From Balneolaceae bacterium (lineage in GTDB: Bacteria > Bacteroidota > Rhodothermia > Balneolales > Balneolaceae), in contig JAXHMM010000011.1 in NCBI GenBank assembly GCA_034521445.1, positions 62,001 through 126,000 of the forward strand: a stretch of 64,000 nucleotides of DNA, read 5' to 3'. Made by a program: the position numbers and the translations under genes. Of this stretch, positions 46,824-55,229 are shown one piece after another (the stretch's first letter is position 1; the number at the start of each line of letters is the position of its first letter). The notes under the pieces were generated by a model. That model searched no databases. It saw only the letters and a list, made by a program, of their open reading frames with translations, and was not told the DNA's origin.

Positions 46824-46960
46824 GACAGTTAACAAGCGATTCGTGCAGACCGGTTCAAGATTTTGCCCTACTTCAATGTTGGTCGCCCTGAAAGCTTCCC
46901 CTCAAACAGCCACGCCCATGATCACGGAAGAGATCAAAAATGCCGGTTAAACAACTTGCT
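46824..46960 (+). repeat. attC-like site VII, R'' box clear, right half uncertain
   Basis: GACAGTTAAC at 46824-46833 is the exact complement of the lipoprotein cassette's first ten bases (GTTAACTGTC, 45808-45817). AAGCG spacing and an ACCGG box follow. A GTTAAAC box near 46,949 fits the GTTRRRY consensus, but the inner arms do not pair well. It probably marks the right end of the array. Confidence 0.5.
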
Positions 46961-47120
46961 GTGAAGACTAAAAACCCAATCCCCCTCAACTCTCCAGCAG
47001 AACAGGACAAAACAGAATTCCCAGAATAGAATCCAAATAACTGGCCGCCAGCGGCTGCCTTGGGCCTACCTTGTCAAGAACCTCCTGCTTCAACGTAGGA
47101 TATCCGCTGAATCCCTCACA
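46961..47120. other. Gap between cassette array and arsenic operon
   Basis: No gene seen. GC content rises again. This is downstream of acr3 and may hold its terminator, but no clear hairpin with T-run was recognised. Confidence 0.4.
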
Positions 47121-48158
47121 TTAATAACGCGATCGGCTTTTGTTGGCAAATCGTACCAGGGAAAGCATCACCGGTACTTCAATCAGAACCCCGACCACGG
47201 TTACCAGGGCTGCGCCTGACTGGAGGCCGAACAGTGCAATGGCAACGGCCACAGCCAGCTCAAAAAAGTTGCTGGCGCCGATCATTGAGCCGGGGGCGCA
47301 CACCTTGTAGGGCAGCCCGATCCACTTTCCGCCATACCAGGCGATCGCAAAGATGAAATAGGTTTGAATAAGTAATGGAATGGCTATAAAGAAGATGGCG
47401 GTGGGCTGATCAATAATCCTGTCTCCCTGGTAGGCAAATAACAGTATGAGCGTAATCAGCAGGGCTGAAACTGACACCGGCTTGAACTTTGGCAGAAAGC
47501 GGTTGAGGTACCAGTCTTCCCCTCTTCTTTTAACCAGTATTTTATGTGTCAAATATCCGGCGGCCAACGGAACCACCACAAATACAAGCACGGAAGCCAC
47601 CAGCGTGCCATACGGGATGGTGATATCGGTAATGCCAAGCAATAATCCCACGATGGGAATGAACAGAATTAAAATCAGCAGGTCGTTCACCGAAACCTGC
47701 ACGAGGGTGTAGTTGGGATCACCATCCGACAGATACGACCAGACAAAAACCATCGCCGTACAGGGAGCAGCCCCCAGTAAAATAGCCCCGGCGATGTACT
47801 GATCCGCCAGTTCCGGGCTCAACCATGCCGAATACAAATGATCGAAAAAGATCCAGGCGAAAAAGGCCATGGTGAAGGGCTTTATGGCCCAGTTGATGAT
47901 GACGGTCCAAACCACCCCCTTGGGCGATTTACCGATCTCTTTGAGTGATCCGAAATCAATTTGAAGCATCATCGGGTAGATCATCATCCAGATCAGGATG
48001 GCGACCGGTATGTTGACCTTGTAGATCTCCCACTTGCTCAGCTCTTCTATGCTGTCACCGGCCAGGTAGCCGACCCCGATTCCTATGGCTATACAGAGCA
48101 ATACCCATACCGTCAGGTATCGCTCAAAAAACGCCATTTTCTTTTCGTTACCGCTCAT
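47121..48158 (-). CDS. acr3: ACR3-family arsenite efflux permease
   Basis: Inner-membrane arsenite exporter of the bile/arsenite/riboflavin superfamily, about ten membrane segments, 345 residues. It has the ACR3 features SIEELSKWEIYKVNIPVA, ILIWMMIYPMMLQIDF, GAAPCTAMVFVWSYLSDGD with the conserved cysteine, and IGASNFFELAVAVAIALFG. It begins MSGNEKKMAFFERYLTVWV. It follows arsA by 34 bases. Pairing of arsA with an ACR3 permease instead of ArsB is known in some operons; the ATPase could energise it. Confidence 0.95.
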   Translation of the reverse strand: MSGNEKKMAFFERYLTVWVLLCIAIGIGVGYLAGDSIEELSKWEIYKVNIPVAILIWMMIYPMMLQIDFGSLKEIGKSPKGVVWTVIINWAIKPFTMAFFAWIFFDHLYSAWLSPELADQYIAGAILLGAAPCTAMVFVWSYLSDGDPNYTLVQVSVNDLLILILFIPIVGLLLGITDITIPYGTLVASVLVFVVVPLAAGYLTHKILVKRRGEDWYLNRFLPKFKPVSVSALLITLILLFAYQGDRIIDQPTAIFFIAIPLLIQTYFIFAIAWYGGKWIGLPYKVCAPGSMIGASNFFELAVAVAIALFGLQSGAALVTVVGVLIEVPVMLSLVRFANKSRSRY

Positions 48159-48192
48159 GCTGAAGTTTTTATAGAGATGTTAAAATTCCGAT

Positions 48193-49965
48193 TCACGCCA
48201 ACTCTTTCTCGCCCGGAAAAGCCATGCTATGTGCTACCGAGTCGCCATGAATCCAGGGAATGGAATAGAGCTGGTTGGCTTTCTCATTTTGAATGGTTTC
48301 CAGGATGGGCAACTCTTCTTTTGCCCGCTGCACCAGCAGGGGATCACTCACCTCGGTTGCAGAGAGACTCTGATTGACGATCCACCCATAGGGCTCAATA
48401 TCGGCCCGGCGCAAATCTTCCTGAAGGTGCGCCGCTTCGTTCACCGGCGTGGTTTCGGGCAGCGTTACAATCAGCAGCCGGGAGTGTTCCGGATCCTGCA
48501 GATACATGTAGGGGGTTTTCAAGTGGCTTGCATCCATATTCGTGTTTCGCATGATCTCCCGGTGATAGCTGCCTGCCGTATCAAGCAAAAGAAGCGTGTG
48601 CCCTGTCGGGGCTGTATCTACCACCACAAACTGGCGTTTCGCTTTTTGGATGGCTTTGGAGAATGCGTGAAAGACGGCGACTTCTTCGGTGCAGGGAGAC
48701 TCCAGATCTTCCCGAAGGAGCTTGCGTCCCTCTTCATCCATATTTTTCCCCTTCTGGCTCATCACCTTTTCGATGTAGTTTTGTGTCTCCTTCTTAGGAT
48801 CAATGCGATCAACGGTGAGATGATCTTTGGCGTCCTTATCTCCCAAATGATCCATGAGATGTGCAGCCGGATCGGTGGTGGTGAGATGAACCGGATATCC
48901 CTTATCTGCAAGTTTCAGGGCCACGGCAACGGCTACGCTCGTTTTTCCAACACCGCCTTTGCCCATGGTCATGATCAAACCATGGTCCTGCCGCGTGAGG
49001 TCTTCTATCAGGTCATTCAGACCGGGTAATGTGGCGAGCGGCTCTTTTTTCAGATCATCGGAATGACTGGCCATGATCTCGTCTTTCTCAAGCGGTTCGA
49101 ATACTTTTCGAAGCTTATCAATGCCGAGAATGTTATACGGGCGAAGCGGAAATATCTCCCGGTCCAGGTGTTGAATGCTCTCCGGCATCTGTTCGATGGC
49201 CTGATCGGCGGTTTTCTTCATTTCCAATGCGACAGGATCGCCTAAATCCAAGGGCTCAAAATATCCGTTGATCAGCAGCAGTTGACTCGAAAGTCCAAGA
49301 TCATCCAGTTCCCTGCTCGATCTGGCGGCTTCTTTAAGGGCGGACGTTTCGGGGCGGCTCACCAGGTAAACCGTGGTGGCATCCCCATCGCGAAGCCGGC
49401 TTACCACTTTCTCGTATAGTTCCTTGCTGCTTTTGAGAGAGGAGGTTGGACCCAGGCAGGAAGCGCCCTCCGGATTTTTATCAATGAAGCTGCTCCACGC
49501 CGCCGGCAGTTCCAGCAAACGCAGTGTGTGCCCCGTGGGAGCGGTATCAAATACCACGATATCATAGTCCTCGCCTTCGTGCTCGCCGGCTACGAAGCGG
49601 GAAAATTCATCGAAAGCGGCGATTTCGGTGGTGCAGGCCCCGGAAAGCTCTTCTCTTATTTTATTGAGCTGATCGGCTCCGAGCACATCCTCAAGGGGTT
49701 CCAGCGTGCGGTTTCGATACTCTTCAGCCGCAATTTCAGGATCAATATTGATGGCCTCCAGGCCGCTTACGCCTTCAATGGGCTGAACCTTATCGTTTAC
49801 GTTGCTCTGCAGCACATCACCCAGGTTCGACGCCGGATCGGTACTGATCAGCAGCACGCGATTTCCTTCATCCGCCAGCTTCACCGCCGTGGCACATGCA
49901 AGCGTCGTTTTTCCAACGCCACCCTTGCCGGTAAAAAAGATGTATGGGGTAATCTTGGATAACAT
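48193..49965 (-). CDS. arsA: Arsenite-transporting ATPase ArsA
   Basis: Soluble ATPase that drives the arsenite permease. The 590-residue protein is a tandem duplication. Each half has a deviant P-loop (FTGKGGVGKTTLACATA near residue 12 and MGKGGVGKTSVAVAVA near residue 330) and a DTAPTGHT signature (VVFDTAPTGHTLRLLELP; VVVDTAPTGHTLLLLD). The metal-binding cysteines are in SGACTTEIAAF and ESPCTEEVAVF. The gene follows the arsD-fusion gene by 52 bases. Length and motifs are standard. Confidence 0.96.
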   Translation of the reverse strand: MLSKITPYIFFTGKGGVGKTTLACATAVKLADEGNRVLLISTDPASNLGDVLQSNVNDKVQPIEGVSGLEAINIDPEIAAEEYRNRTLEPLEDVLGADQLNKIREELSGACTTEIAAFDEFSRFVAGEHEGEDYDIVVFDTAPTGHTLRLLELPAAWSSFIDKNPEGASCLGPTSSLKSSKELYEKVVSRLRDGDATTVYLVSRPETSALKEAARSSRELDDLGLSSQLLLINGYFEPLDLGDPVALEMKKTADQAIEQMPESIQHLDREIFPLRPYNILGIDKLRKVFEPLEKDEIMASHSDDLKKEPLATLPGLNDLIEDLTRQDHGLIMTMGKGGVGKTSVAVAVALKLADKGYPVHLTTTDPAAHLMDHLGDKDAKDHLTVDRIDPKKETQNYIEKVMSQKGKNMDEEGRKLLREDLESPCTEEVAVFHAFSKAIQKAKRQFVVVDTAPTGHTLLLLDTAGSYHREIMRNTNMDASHLKTPYMYLQDPEHSRLLIVTLPETTPVNEAAHLQEDLRRADIEPYGWIVNQSLSATEVSDPLLVQRAKEELPILETIQNEKANQLYSIPWIHGDSVAHSMAFPGEKELA

Positions 49966-50017
49966 AGTGAAACCTCTTGATGGTTCTTATGACTTGTTCA
50001 TATAATTTGATATCACA

Positions 50018-50647
50018 TCAGCAGCATCCGCTTCCGGGAGCGCAGCCGTTGGATGGCTGAGAAGATACTCCCAGCAATTTGTTTGCCAGTTGTACCATAT
50101 CGGAAGCCGGACTTTCTTTTACCTGCTGAGCCATCTGCAGTGTCCGGGCAAGGTCCTCTTTGGCAATGCCCAGTTTTTCTGCCTCTTTGTAATGGTGCTT
50201 CAGACACGGTTCGCAATTAGATGCCAGTGAAGCCGCTATCGCCACCAGTTCATTAATCCTGGCATTGTAGATGGACTCATGTGGTTTTTCTGCAGCTCCT
50301 TTTTCATTGCTTTTGGATTTTTCATCCAGCTGGCACAGATCTATTAGCAGCGCACGTGTGGGATAATCTCCTTCCAGCTCCAGCTTACCGTTTACGACGA
50401 TAATCGGAAGAATATCGGTTCCCATTTTTTGAATACGCGTGATCACCTCAGGGTGATTTTTAAACGCTTCAGCCTCCTGCCCCAGGTTATATCGCTGTAC
50501 TTCAACCCCCTGGCTTTTCAGCCATTTCAGGTCGTTATTAAAATCCACCAGTTTTTGATCCACCTCCGGTCCGCACACGCCCGTGCTGCAACACATTGGA
50601 GGATCGTACACTTCAATTTTGGTTTGTTTGTCCGTTTGGATAGTCAT
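50018..50647 (-). CDS. arsD: ArsD metallochaperone fused to an AhpD/CMD-like domain
   Basis: ArsD carries arsenite to ArsA and usually has about 120 residues. Here the protein has 209. The N-terminal ArsD part has the metal-binding PPMCCSTGVCGP (Cys19, Cys20, Cys25 in this frame) and ILPIIVVNGKLELEGDYPTR. From about residue 125 a second domain begins (IYNARINELVAIAASLASN). It contains CEPCLKHHYKEAEKLGI, the CxxCxxxH of carboxymuconolactone-decarboxylase/AhpD-type proteins, and MAQQVKESPASDM. The protein ends in GCAPGSGCC, a further thiol cluster. The fusion would join an arsenite carrier to a redox-active dithiol module; function of the extra domain is inference. Confidence 0.88.
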   Translation of the reverse strand: MTIQTDKQTKIEVYDPPMCCSTGVCGPEVDQKLVDFNNDLKWLKSQGVEVQRYNLGQEAEAFKNHPEVITRIQKMGTDILPIIVVNGKLELEGDYPTRALLIDLCQLDEKSKSNEKGAAEKPHESIYNARINELVAIAASLASNCEPCLKHHYKEAEKLGIAKEDLARTLQMAQQVKESPASDMVQLANKLLGVSSQPSNGCAPGSGCC

Positions 50648-50695
50648 GATTTCCGAATTAGATATTTGACTAATTAAAATTTTTCGTTGAGTGGT

Positions 50696-51142
50696 TCATG
50701 AATTTTTCCCGTATTTCAAGGCGAGGGCCATCTGCCCGGCATGGTAGGCGGTATGCGTTGCAATACGGCCGAGGGCTTCAGCTTTTGCAACGGTGCCAAA
50801 CTCCGCTGTGGTGACTTCTTCCTTCCAATCTTCAATCTCGCTGATTGCTTTTCCAAGTTCCTCTCCGGCTTTGTCAATCAGGCCCAGAAGTGGATTGAGT
50901 TCCTTAAACTGTCCCCGGTCTTTGGCGATTGAGCCAATAGTTTGTGCTTTTACTTCCAGTTCACGTCCAAAAACATTCTTGGCAAATAACAACTCTACTT
51001 CCGCGATATGACGCAGTAACCAGCCAACGGATGCCGCATCAGGATGCAACCTTTTGGCAAGGTCCGATTCATCAATAGAACCAAGCTGATCGGTCAGGCG
51101 GGTACGCCCCATTTTCCACATTGCCAGTTGCATATCTTTCAT
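50696..51142 (-). CDS. DinB-family protein
   Basis: A DinB-like four-helix-bundle protein of 148 residues. I start at ATG 51142 (MKDMQLAMWKMGRTRLTDQL); the frame open to 51253 lies in the upstream gene. It has the three metal-ligand-type histidines (GWLLRHIAEVELLF, IATHTAYHAGQM). Family members include bacillithiol/mycothiol-dependent transferases, and many are uncharacterised. It sits 48 bases before arsD and 22 bases after a metallophosphoesterase gene. Its place in an arsenic operon suggests a thiol-linked detoxification role, which is unproven. Confidence 0.8.
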   Translation of the reverse strand: MKDMQLAMWKMGRTRLTDQLGSIDESDLAKRLHPDAASVGWLLRHIAEVELLFAKNVFGRELEVKAQTIGSIAKDRGQFKELNPLLGLIDKAGEELGKAISEIEDWKEEVTTAEFGTVAKAEALGRIATHTAYHAGQMALALKYGKNS

Positions 51143-51164
51143 TGTGCCCTTCTCTGTTTTTCGT

Positions 51165-51929
51165 TCATCCGCCCTTTCGCAGCATGTCCGCGAAGGGATT
51201 CGGCAACGGACTTTCTTCAATGGCTTGTGCCGCTTTTTCCACCTCATAGTCAACCCGGATAAAGGCTACCTGAAGGCTGTCTGGATTCTTCAAGTTCAGT
51301 TCGCCATCCCACTCCAACATCACGTAGCAGGCTCGCGGGTCTCCGTCTTTCGGTTTCCCTACCGAGCCGATGTTAAGGGCATGGCGATAGGATCCGTCTT
51401 CATCCTCTAAAATTTTGTGATAGGGTTTGTGCGTATGGCCGAACGCCATCACCTGTGCGTTGGAACCTTTCATCATGCGCAGCAGGCTTTTATCCTTCCG
51501 GTCTTCAAACAGGTACTCGTTGATCTTTCGCGGACTACCATGCACCAGCAGCAGGTTCCAGGGATCGCCGTTCACGCCGAATTCAAGGCGCAGGTGAGCC
51601 GGAAGCGAATTCAAATACGCCCGGTTTTCATCACGGATGACCTTGTTCGTATAGGCGATGGATGCTGCGCCTCGCGCCTTATCCTCTTCGGTTTGATAGG
51701 CGCAGCCGCAATCGTCACTGTTCAGGCCCACCCCCTGATCGTAATTCCCTGCGATCGCCGGAATCCCTCTTTCCCGAATGAATTCGGTTACCTCATTGGG
51801 CCAGGTGGCATATCCCACCAGATCACCCAGGCAATAGATGGCATCCGGCGCCCGTGCGCTGATGTCGTCCATGACAGCTTCAAGTGCGGGAAGATTTGCG
51901 TGTATGTCACTGAAAAGAGCGATTTTCAT
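51165..51929 (-). CDS. Calcineurin-like metallophosphoesterase
   Basis: A 254-residue phosphoesterase with the full two-metal motif set: FSDIHANLPALEAV (D-x-H), CLGDLVGYATWPNEV (GD), AIAGNYDQGVG (GN[HY]D-like), LLLVHGSPRKINEY (H) and VMAFGHTHKPYHKI (GHTH). This fits the YfcE/diadenosine-tetraphosphatase-like group acting on phosphodiesters. It lies between the usp gene (31 bases) and dinB-like gene (22 bases) in the arsenic operon. The natural substrate is unknown; a role in arsenic handling is only suggested by context. Confidence 0.88.
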   Translation of the reverse strand: MKIALFSDIHANLPALEAVMDDISARAPDAIYCLGDLVGYATWPNEVTEFIRERGIPAIAGNYDQGVGLNSDDCGCAYQTEEDKARGAASIAYTNKVIRDENRAYLNSLPAHLRLEFGVNGDPWNLLLVHGSPRKINEYLFEDRKDKSLLRMMKGSNAQVMAFGHTHKPYHKILEDEDGSYRHALNIGSVGKPKDGDPRACYVMLEWDGELNLKNPDSLQVAFIRVDYEVEKAAQAIEESPLPNPFADMLRKGG

Positions 51930-51960
51930 ATTGGCGCGATTTGTTACCGGTCGTAAATTC

Positions 51961-52839
51961 CTATTGGGTTGTCGGGATCACCATCGTATTGGTCTTTCCG
52001 CCTTCGATAACTCGCCGGACGGTGCTGCCCAAAATATGGTCGGAAATAAAATTTTGGCCCTGGGCGCCCATCACCACCAGAGATACCGAATACTCGTTCA
52101 TAGCTTTGATGATCTCCTGGGAAGGAACTCCGGTCGTAATGTTTATATCAATGGCCGCCTCCGTAATTTTTTGGAGATCCTCTTTCAGCCGCTCAAGCCT
52201 GGATTGGTCGATGTCATTGAATTTTTGAATGTCCGCATCATCGCGATGCTTCATCACTTCACGGTTTTGCACGTGCATTAACAAAATGTGTTCGGCCTTC
52301 GGAGCTACCTGCTTCTTGAAATGATAAAAGGCTTGTTCCGACGACTCCGAAAAATCGGTTGCAAACAAGACCTTCCGATTTATTTCATGGCAATAAAACT
52401 CACATTTTGCGGGATCACCGTTTTCTTCCAGCTTATCAATGAGCTGAATTAGGAGAATGGGATTTTTCCCATATCGCAATACCTGGTCAGCCGTGCTGCC
52501 GATCAGAACATTCTTGGCAAATCCCATCCCTTTGGTTCCAATTATAATCAGGGTTCCCGGATCTTCCTGGGCATACTGAACCAGCTCCCGGGCGGGTTGA
52601 CCTTCTTTGAGGACAATTTCTGTCTTGAAGCCTCTCTCCTCTAACCGTTCCTTGAGCTGATTTAACTTTTGCTTGGTGTTATCAATAAAGGTGATGCCTG
52701 CAAAATTCATGTAGCTTACTCCAAGGGCATGAAACAGGGTGATTTCATCAATACCCAGAGCCTTATACTGATCGGTGCAGTCAAGCAGCAGATCTGCCGC
52801 TTCTGAAAGGTCGGTAGCTAAAAGGGCCTTTTCTTTCAT
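51961..52839 (-). CDS. Tandem universal stress protein (arsenic operon)
   Basis: A 292-residue protein of two UspA domains. I prefer ATG 52839 (MKEKALLATDLSEAADLLLD), preceded by GAGGAAACC as a ribosome-binding site. An ATG at 52872 would add 11 residues. Domain 1 has the nucleotide loop IIIGTKGMGFAKNVLIGSTA; domain 2 has VVMGAQGQNFISDHILGSTV, both of the G-x2-G-x9-G-S/T type, so ATP binding is likely. It follows arsR by 26 bases. USPs next to arsR have been noted elsewhere, but its role in metalloid stress is inference. Confidence 0.87.
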   Translation of the reverse strand: MKEKALLATDLSEAADLLLDCTDQYKALGIDEITLFHALGVSYMNFAGITFIDNTKQKLNQLKERLEERGFKTEIVLKEGQPARELVQYAQEDPGTLIIIGTKGMGFAKNVLIGSTADQVLRYGKNPILLIQLIDKLEENGDPAKCEFYCHEINRKVLFATDFSESSEQAFYHFKKQVAPKAEHILLMHVQNREVMKHRDDADIQKFNDIDQSRLERLKEDLQKITEAAIDINITTGVPSQEIIKAMNEYSVSLVVMGAQGQNFISDHILGSTVRRVIEGGKTNTMVIPTTQ

Positions 52840-52865
52840 GGTTTCCTCAAGTTTAACAATGACAG

Positions 52866-53198
52866 CTAACAACAGTTTGCCTGATCAGGAGTAAATTCCT
52901 CGAACCACTGGTCCATCAGCTCCTTCAGTTCACGCATCGTTTCCGGGTGGATGCAATAGCAGGTGCGGGGGCCCTCCACCTCGCCTTTAATGAGGCCGGC
53001 TGTTTTAAGCACTTTCAGATGCTGCGAGACGGTGGATTGAGCCAGCGGCAATTCGCTGGTTATATCCCCGCAAATGCAACTTTCCCGCTTGCTCAGAATT
53101 TCCAATATGGCCAATCTCGCCGGATGAGATATGGCCTTTGCAAGCTCAGCCGCCTTTACGTGTTTTTCTTTGAACAGGGATGCTTTGGTATGTGCCAT
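52866..53198 (-). CDS. arsR: ArsR-family transcriptional repressor
   Basis: A 110-residue winged-helix repressor, first gene of the operon. The DNA-binding helix region is [20 protein letters not shown], and the preceding sequence includes [14 protein letters not shown], a CxC pair in the alpha3 position typical of As(III)-sensing ArsR. Further cysteines occur in GPRTCYCIH and at the end (QANCC). It starts [18 protein letters not shown]. By family knowledge, it represses its own operon until arsenite binds. The probable operator is the inverted repeat directly upstream. Confidence 0.93.
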   Translation of the reverse strand: MAHTKASLFKEKHVKAAELAKAISHPARLAILEILSKRESCICGDITSELPLAQSTVSQHLKVLKTAGLIKGEVEGPRTCYCIHPETMRELKELMDQWFEEFTPDQANCC

Positions 53199-53257
53199 AA
53201 TCGTATATCGTAATTGAACGATTAAAGGTACGACGTCCTATTGGAATTGTCAACCCG
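53199..53257 (-). promoter_or_regulatory. arsR promoter/operator with inverted repeat
   Basis: AATCGT (53199-53204) and ACGATT (53218-53223) form a perfect six-base inverted repeat immediately before the arsR ATG. The sequence from 53211 onward (TAATTGAACGATTAAAGG...) recurs in degenerate form at 58289. The position fits autorepression by ArsR. Confidence 0.6.
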
Positions 53258-53642
53258 AATGGTCTTTACATCAAGTGATTGACGGGCAAATTCTGGTAAA
53301 GCCCCATATAGCCGTGTACGCCTGTTGGAGGTGCCTGGACCGGGAGCCGGAACAGATTCAGCAGTTCTGCAAGAAGTGAGGTACCAGCGAGCCGTTTGGC
53401 CATAGGTGCCTTTGATGAGAAAGGTATATCGCCGGGCGGTCTGAATGAGCAAATCAGAGTGACTTGCCCGCCAGATGGCAGCAAAATCCGGCCCCTTCAG
53501 AGCCTCCAGTGGATAAATCAACTCCCGGCCTCCGCGAAATTCAAAAAAGTACTTCAAAGAACGTATCTTGATGAATCAACTCACGGAATGAGGATTTAGT
53601 TTGGAAACCTCTGGGCAACGAAATCAATAAATCAGACGAGAC
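53258..53642. other. No recognised gene; possible mobile-element debris
   Basis: Frames on both strands are open for up to 110 codons, but neither resembles a family I know. The plus frame near 53,300-53,600 has short protein-like pieces (REPEQIQQFCKK; SLQWINQLPASAKFKKVL) broken by stops. It may be the end of a lost gene. The promoter of the downstream phosphoribosyltransferase must lie near 53,600-53,640. Confidence 0.35.
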
Positions 53643-54257
53643 ATGAAGAAGGATTTTACCGCTAGAATTGTCGGCCTGCCCGAAGTGTATGAGATGGCCT
53701 ATGTTATCTCTCAAAAGGTAACGGAAAGCAATCTGAAATTTGATGTAATCGTTGGCATCGCACGCGGCGGTTTCCCTCCCGCACGGTTTGTATGTGACTT
53801 TCTGAATATTAAAACACTTACATCCGTACAGATACGTCACTACACAGGTGGCGCCAAGGAAAAGAAAGATATTGAAATAACGGACGCCGTTGGCATCGAC
53901 CTGCAGGACAAGAACGTCCTGATCGTGGATGACGTCAACGACTCGGGCAAAACCCTCACCGCCGCCGTGAACCATATCAAAGCAAAGGGAGCCTCGGAGT
54001 TCAAAACAGCCGTTTTACACGAAAAGGACAACACCTCATTGAAGGCTGATTTCGTGGGAGGTTATCTCGACGATTGGAAGTGGCTCATCTACCAGTGGGC
54101 GGCAACAGAAGACCTGGTGGAATTCCTGCAGGGGGATGATATGCTGACAGCCGGCCAGCAAGAAATTCGCTCGCATCTTGAAGACACCTATGAGCTTGAA
54201 GTATCAGGAGAGCTCATTGAAAAGGTGATGGCTATGAAAGGTAATTACCTCCGATAA
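53643..54257 (+). CDS. Phosphoribosyltransferase (purine type)
   Basis: A 204-residue PRTase. The PRPP-binding motif is VLIVDDVNDSGKTLTAAV, and VIVGIARGGFPPARFVCDFL is the family's pyrophosphate-loop region. HYTGGAKEKKDIEI fits the flexible hood loop. The whole resembles xanthine/hypoxanthine phosphoribosyltransferases that salvage purine bases in the cytoplasm. The last 50 residues (TAGQQEIRSHLEDTYELEV) are an extra helical tail. It stands 26 bases upstream of the pncB remnant in the same direction and is intact. Confidence 0.85.
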   Translation: MKKDFTARIVGLPEVYEMAYVISQKVTESNLKFDVIVGIARGGFPPARFVCDFLNIKTLTSVQIRHYTGGAKEKKDIEITDAVGIDLQDKNVLIVDDVNDSGKTLTAAVNHIKAKGASEFKTAVLHEKDNTSLKADFVGGYLDDWKWLIYQWAATEDLVEFLQGDDMLTAGQQEIRSHLEDTYELEVSGELIEKVMAMKGNYLR

Positions 54258-54282
54258 CCACATTCACCCATTAATTTTTGAT

Positions 54283-55224
54283 ATGATGTTTGATTATACC
54301 GCGACCTACACCGACCAGTACCAGGTTACGATGTCCCAGGTCTATTTTCACAAAGGGATGAGAGATGAGACGGCCATTTTTGACTATTTTTTTCGAAAAT
54401 TACCGTTCGAAGGTGGTTATGCCGTATTTGCCGGTCTCGAAGATCTTCTGAATGCCCTTGAAAATTTCCGCTTCGACCAAAAAGACCTGGCGTTTTTGGA
54501 AAAGGAAGGGATGGACCGGGATTTTCTCGACTATCTTGAAGACTTCCGGTTTACGGGAAATATATATGCCGCAAAGGAGGGCGACCTCATCTTTCCCAAC
54601 CGGCCGGTGCTTAGTGTGGAAGCACCCATTATTGAAGCACAGCTTCTTGAGACGCTCACCCTTAATACGCTCAACTACCAGTCCTTGATCGCCACCAAAG
54701 CCAGCAGAATGAGGCTATCGGCCGGAAACCGTAAACTTGTGGATTTTGGATTGAGACGGGCTCCGGAACCGGCGGATATTCGGCCAGCCGCGCAGCCGTC
54801 ATCGGCGGATTTGACGCCACCAGCAATGTGCGCAGCGGACGCGATTACGGCATCCCGATATCGGGCACCATGGCCCACTCATTCGTGCAGCGCTACGATA
54901 AGGAGATAGATTCGTTCCGGGATTTTGCTGAAATACGCCCCCACGACGCTGTATTTCTTGTGGATACCTACGACACGTTAAAAAGCGGGGTGCCGAATGC
55001 GATTACGGTGGCGAAAGAGATGGAAGAGCGCGGTGAAAAACTCAAAGGCATCCGGCTCGACAGCGGTGACCTGGCCTGGCTGGCCAAAGAATCACGGGAA
55101 ATGCTGGATGAAGCCGGGCTGGACTATGTTAAAATTGCGGCCTCCAACCAGATTGATGAGCATATAATCAAGAGCCTGCTCAGCCAGCAAGCTCCCATCG
55201 ACCTGTTTGGGGTGGGCACGACGC
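54283..55224 (+). pseudogene. pncB: Nicotinate phosphoribosyltransferase, frameshifted and truncated
   Basis: Makes nicotinate mononucleotide from nicotinate in NAD salvage. From ATG 54283 the frame gives DYTATYTDQYQVTMSQVYF, VFAGLEDLLNALENFRF, PNRPVLSVEAPIIEAQLLET and LLNTLNYQSLIATKASRMRL-like residues (NTLNYQSLIATKASRMRL). A frameshift occurs near 54,760; the continuation SASRAAVIGGFDATSNV and GRDYGIPISGTMAHSFVQRY shifts frame again. It then gives FLVDTYDTLKSGVPNAI, IRLDSGDLAWLAKESREML and IAASNQIDEHII. It stops resembling the family after DLFGVGT near 55,218, about 100 residues early, where the sequence changes to the reverse of a P-II-like gene. Confidence 0.85.
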
Positions 55225-55229
55225 CTAAT

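Noticed and set aside
30970-46960. A complete integron integrase gene
   Set aside because: I looked through both strands for a tyrosine recombinase (R-H-x-x-R...Y) next to the array and found none, only STAS/GHKL and TIR remnants to its left. It may lie elsewhere or be lost.
53222-53557. 111-codon minus-strand open frame upstream of arsR
   Set aside because: It would run into the arsR promoter and resembles no known family; I leave the stretch as unrecognised.
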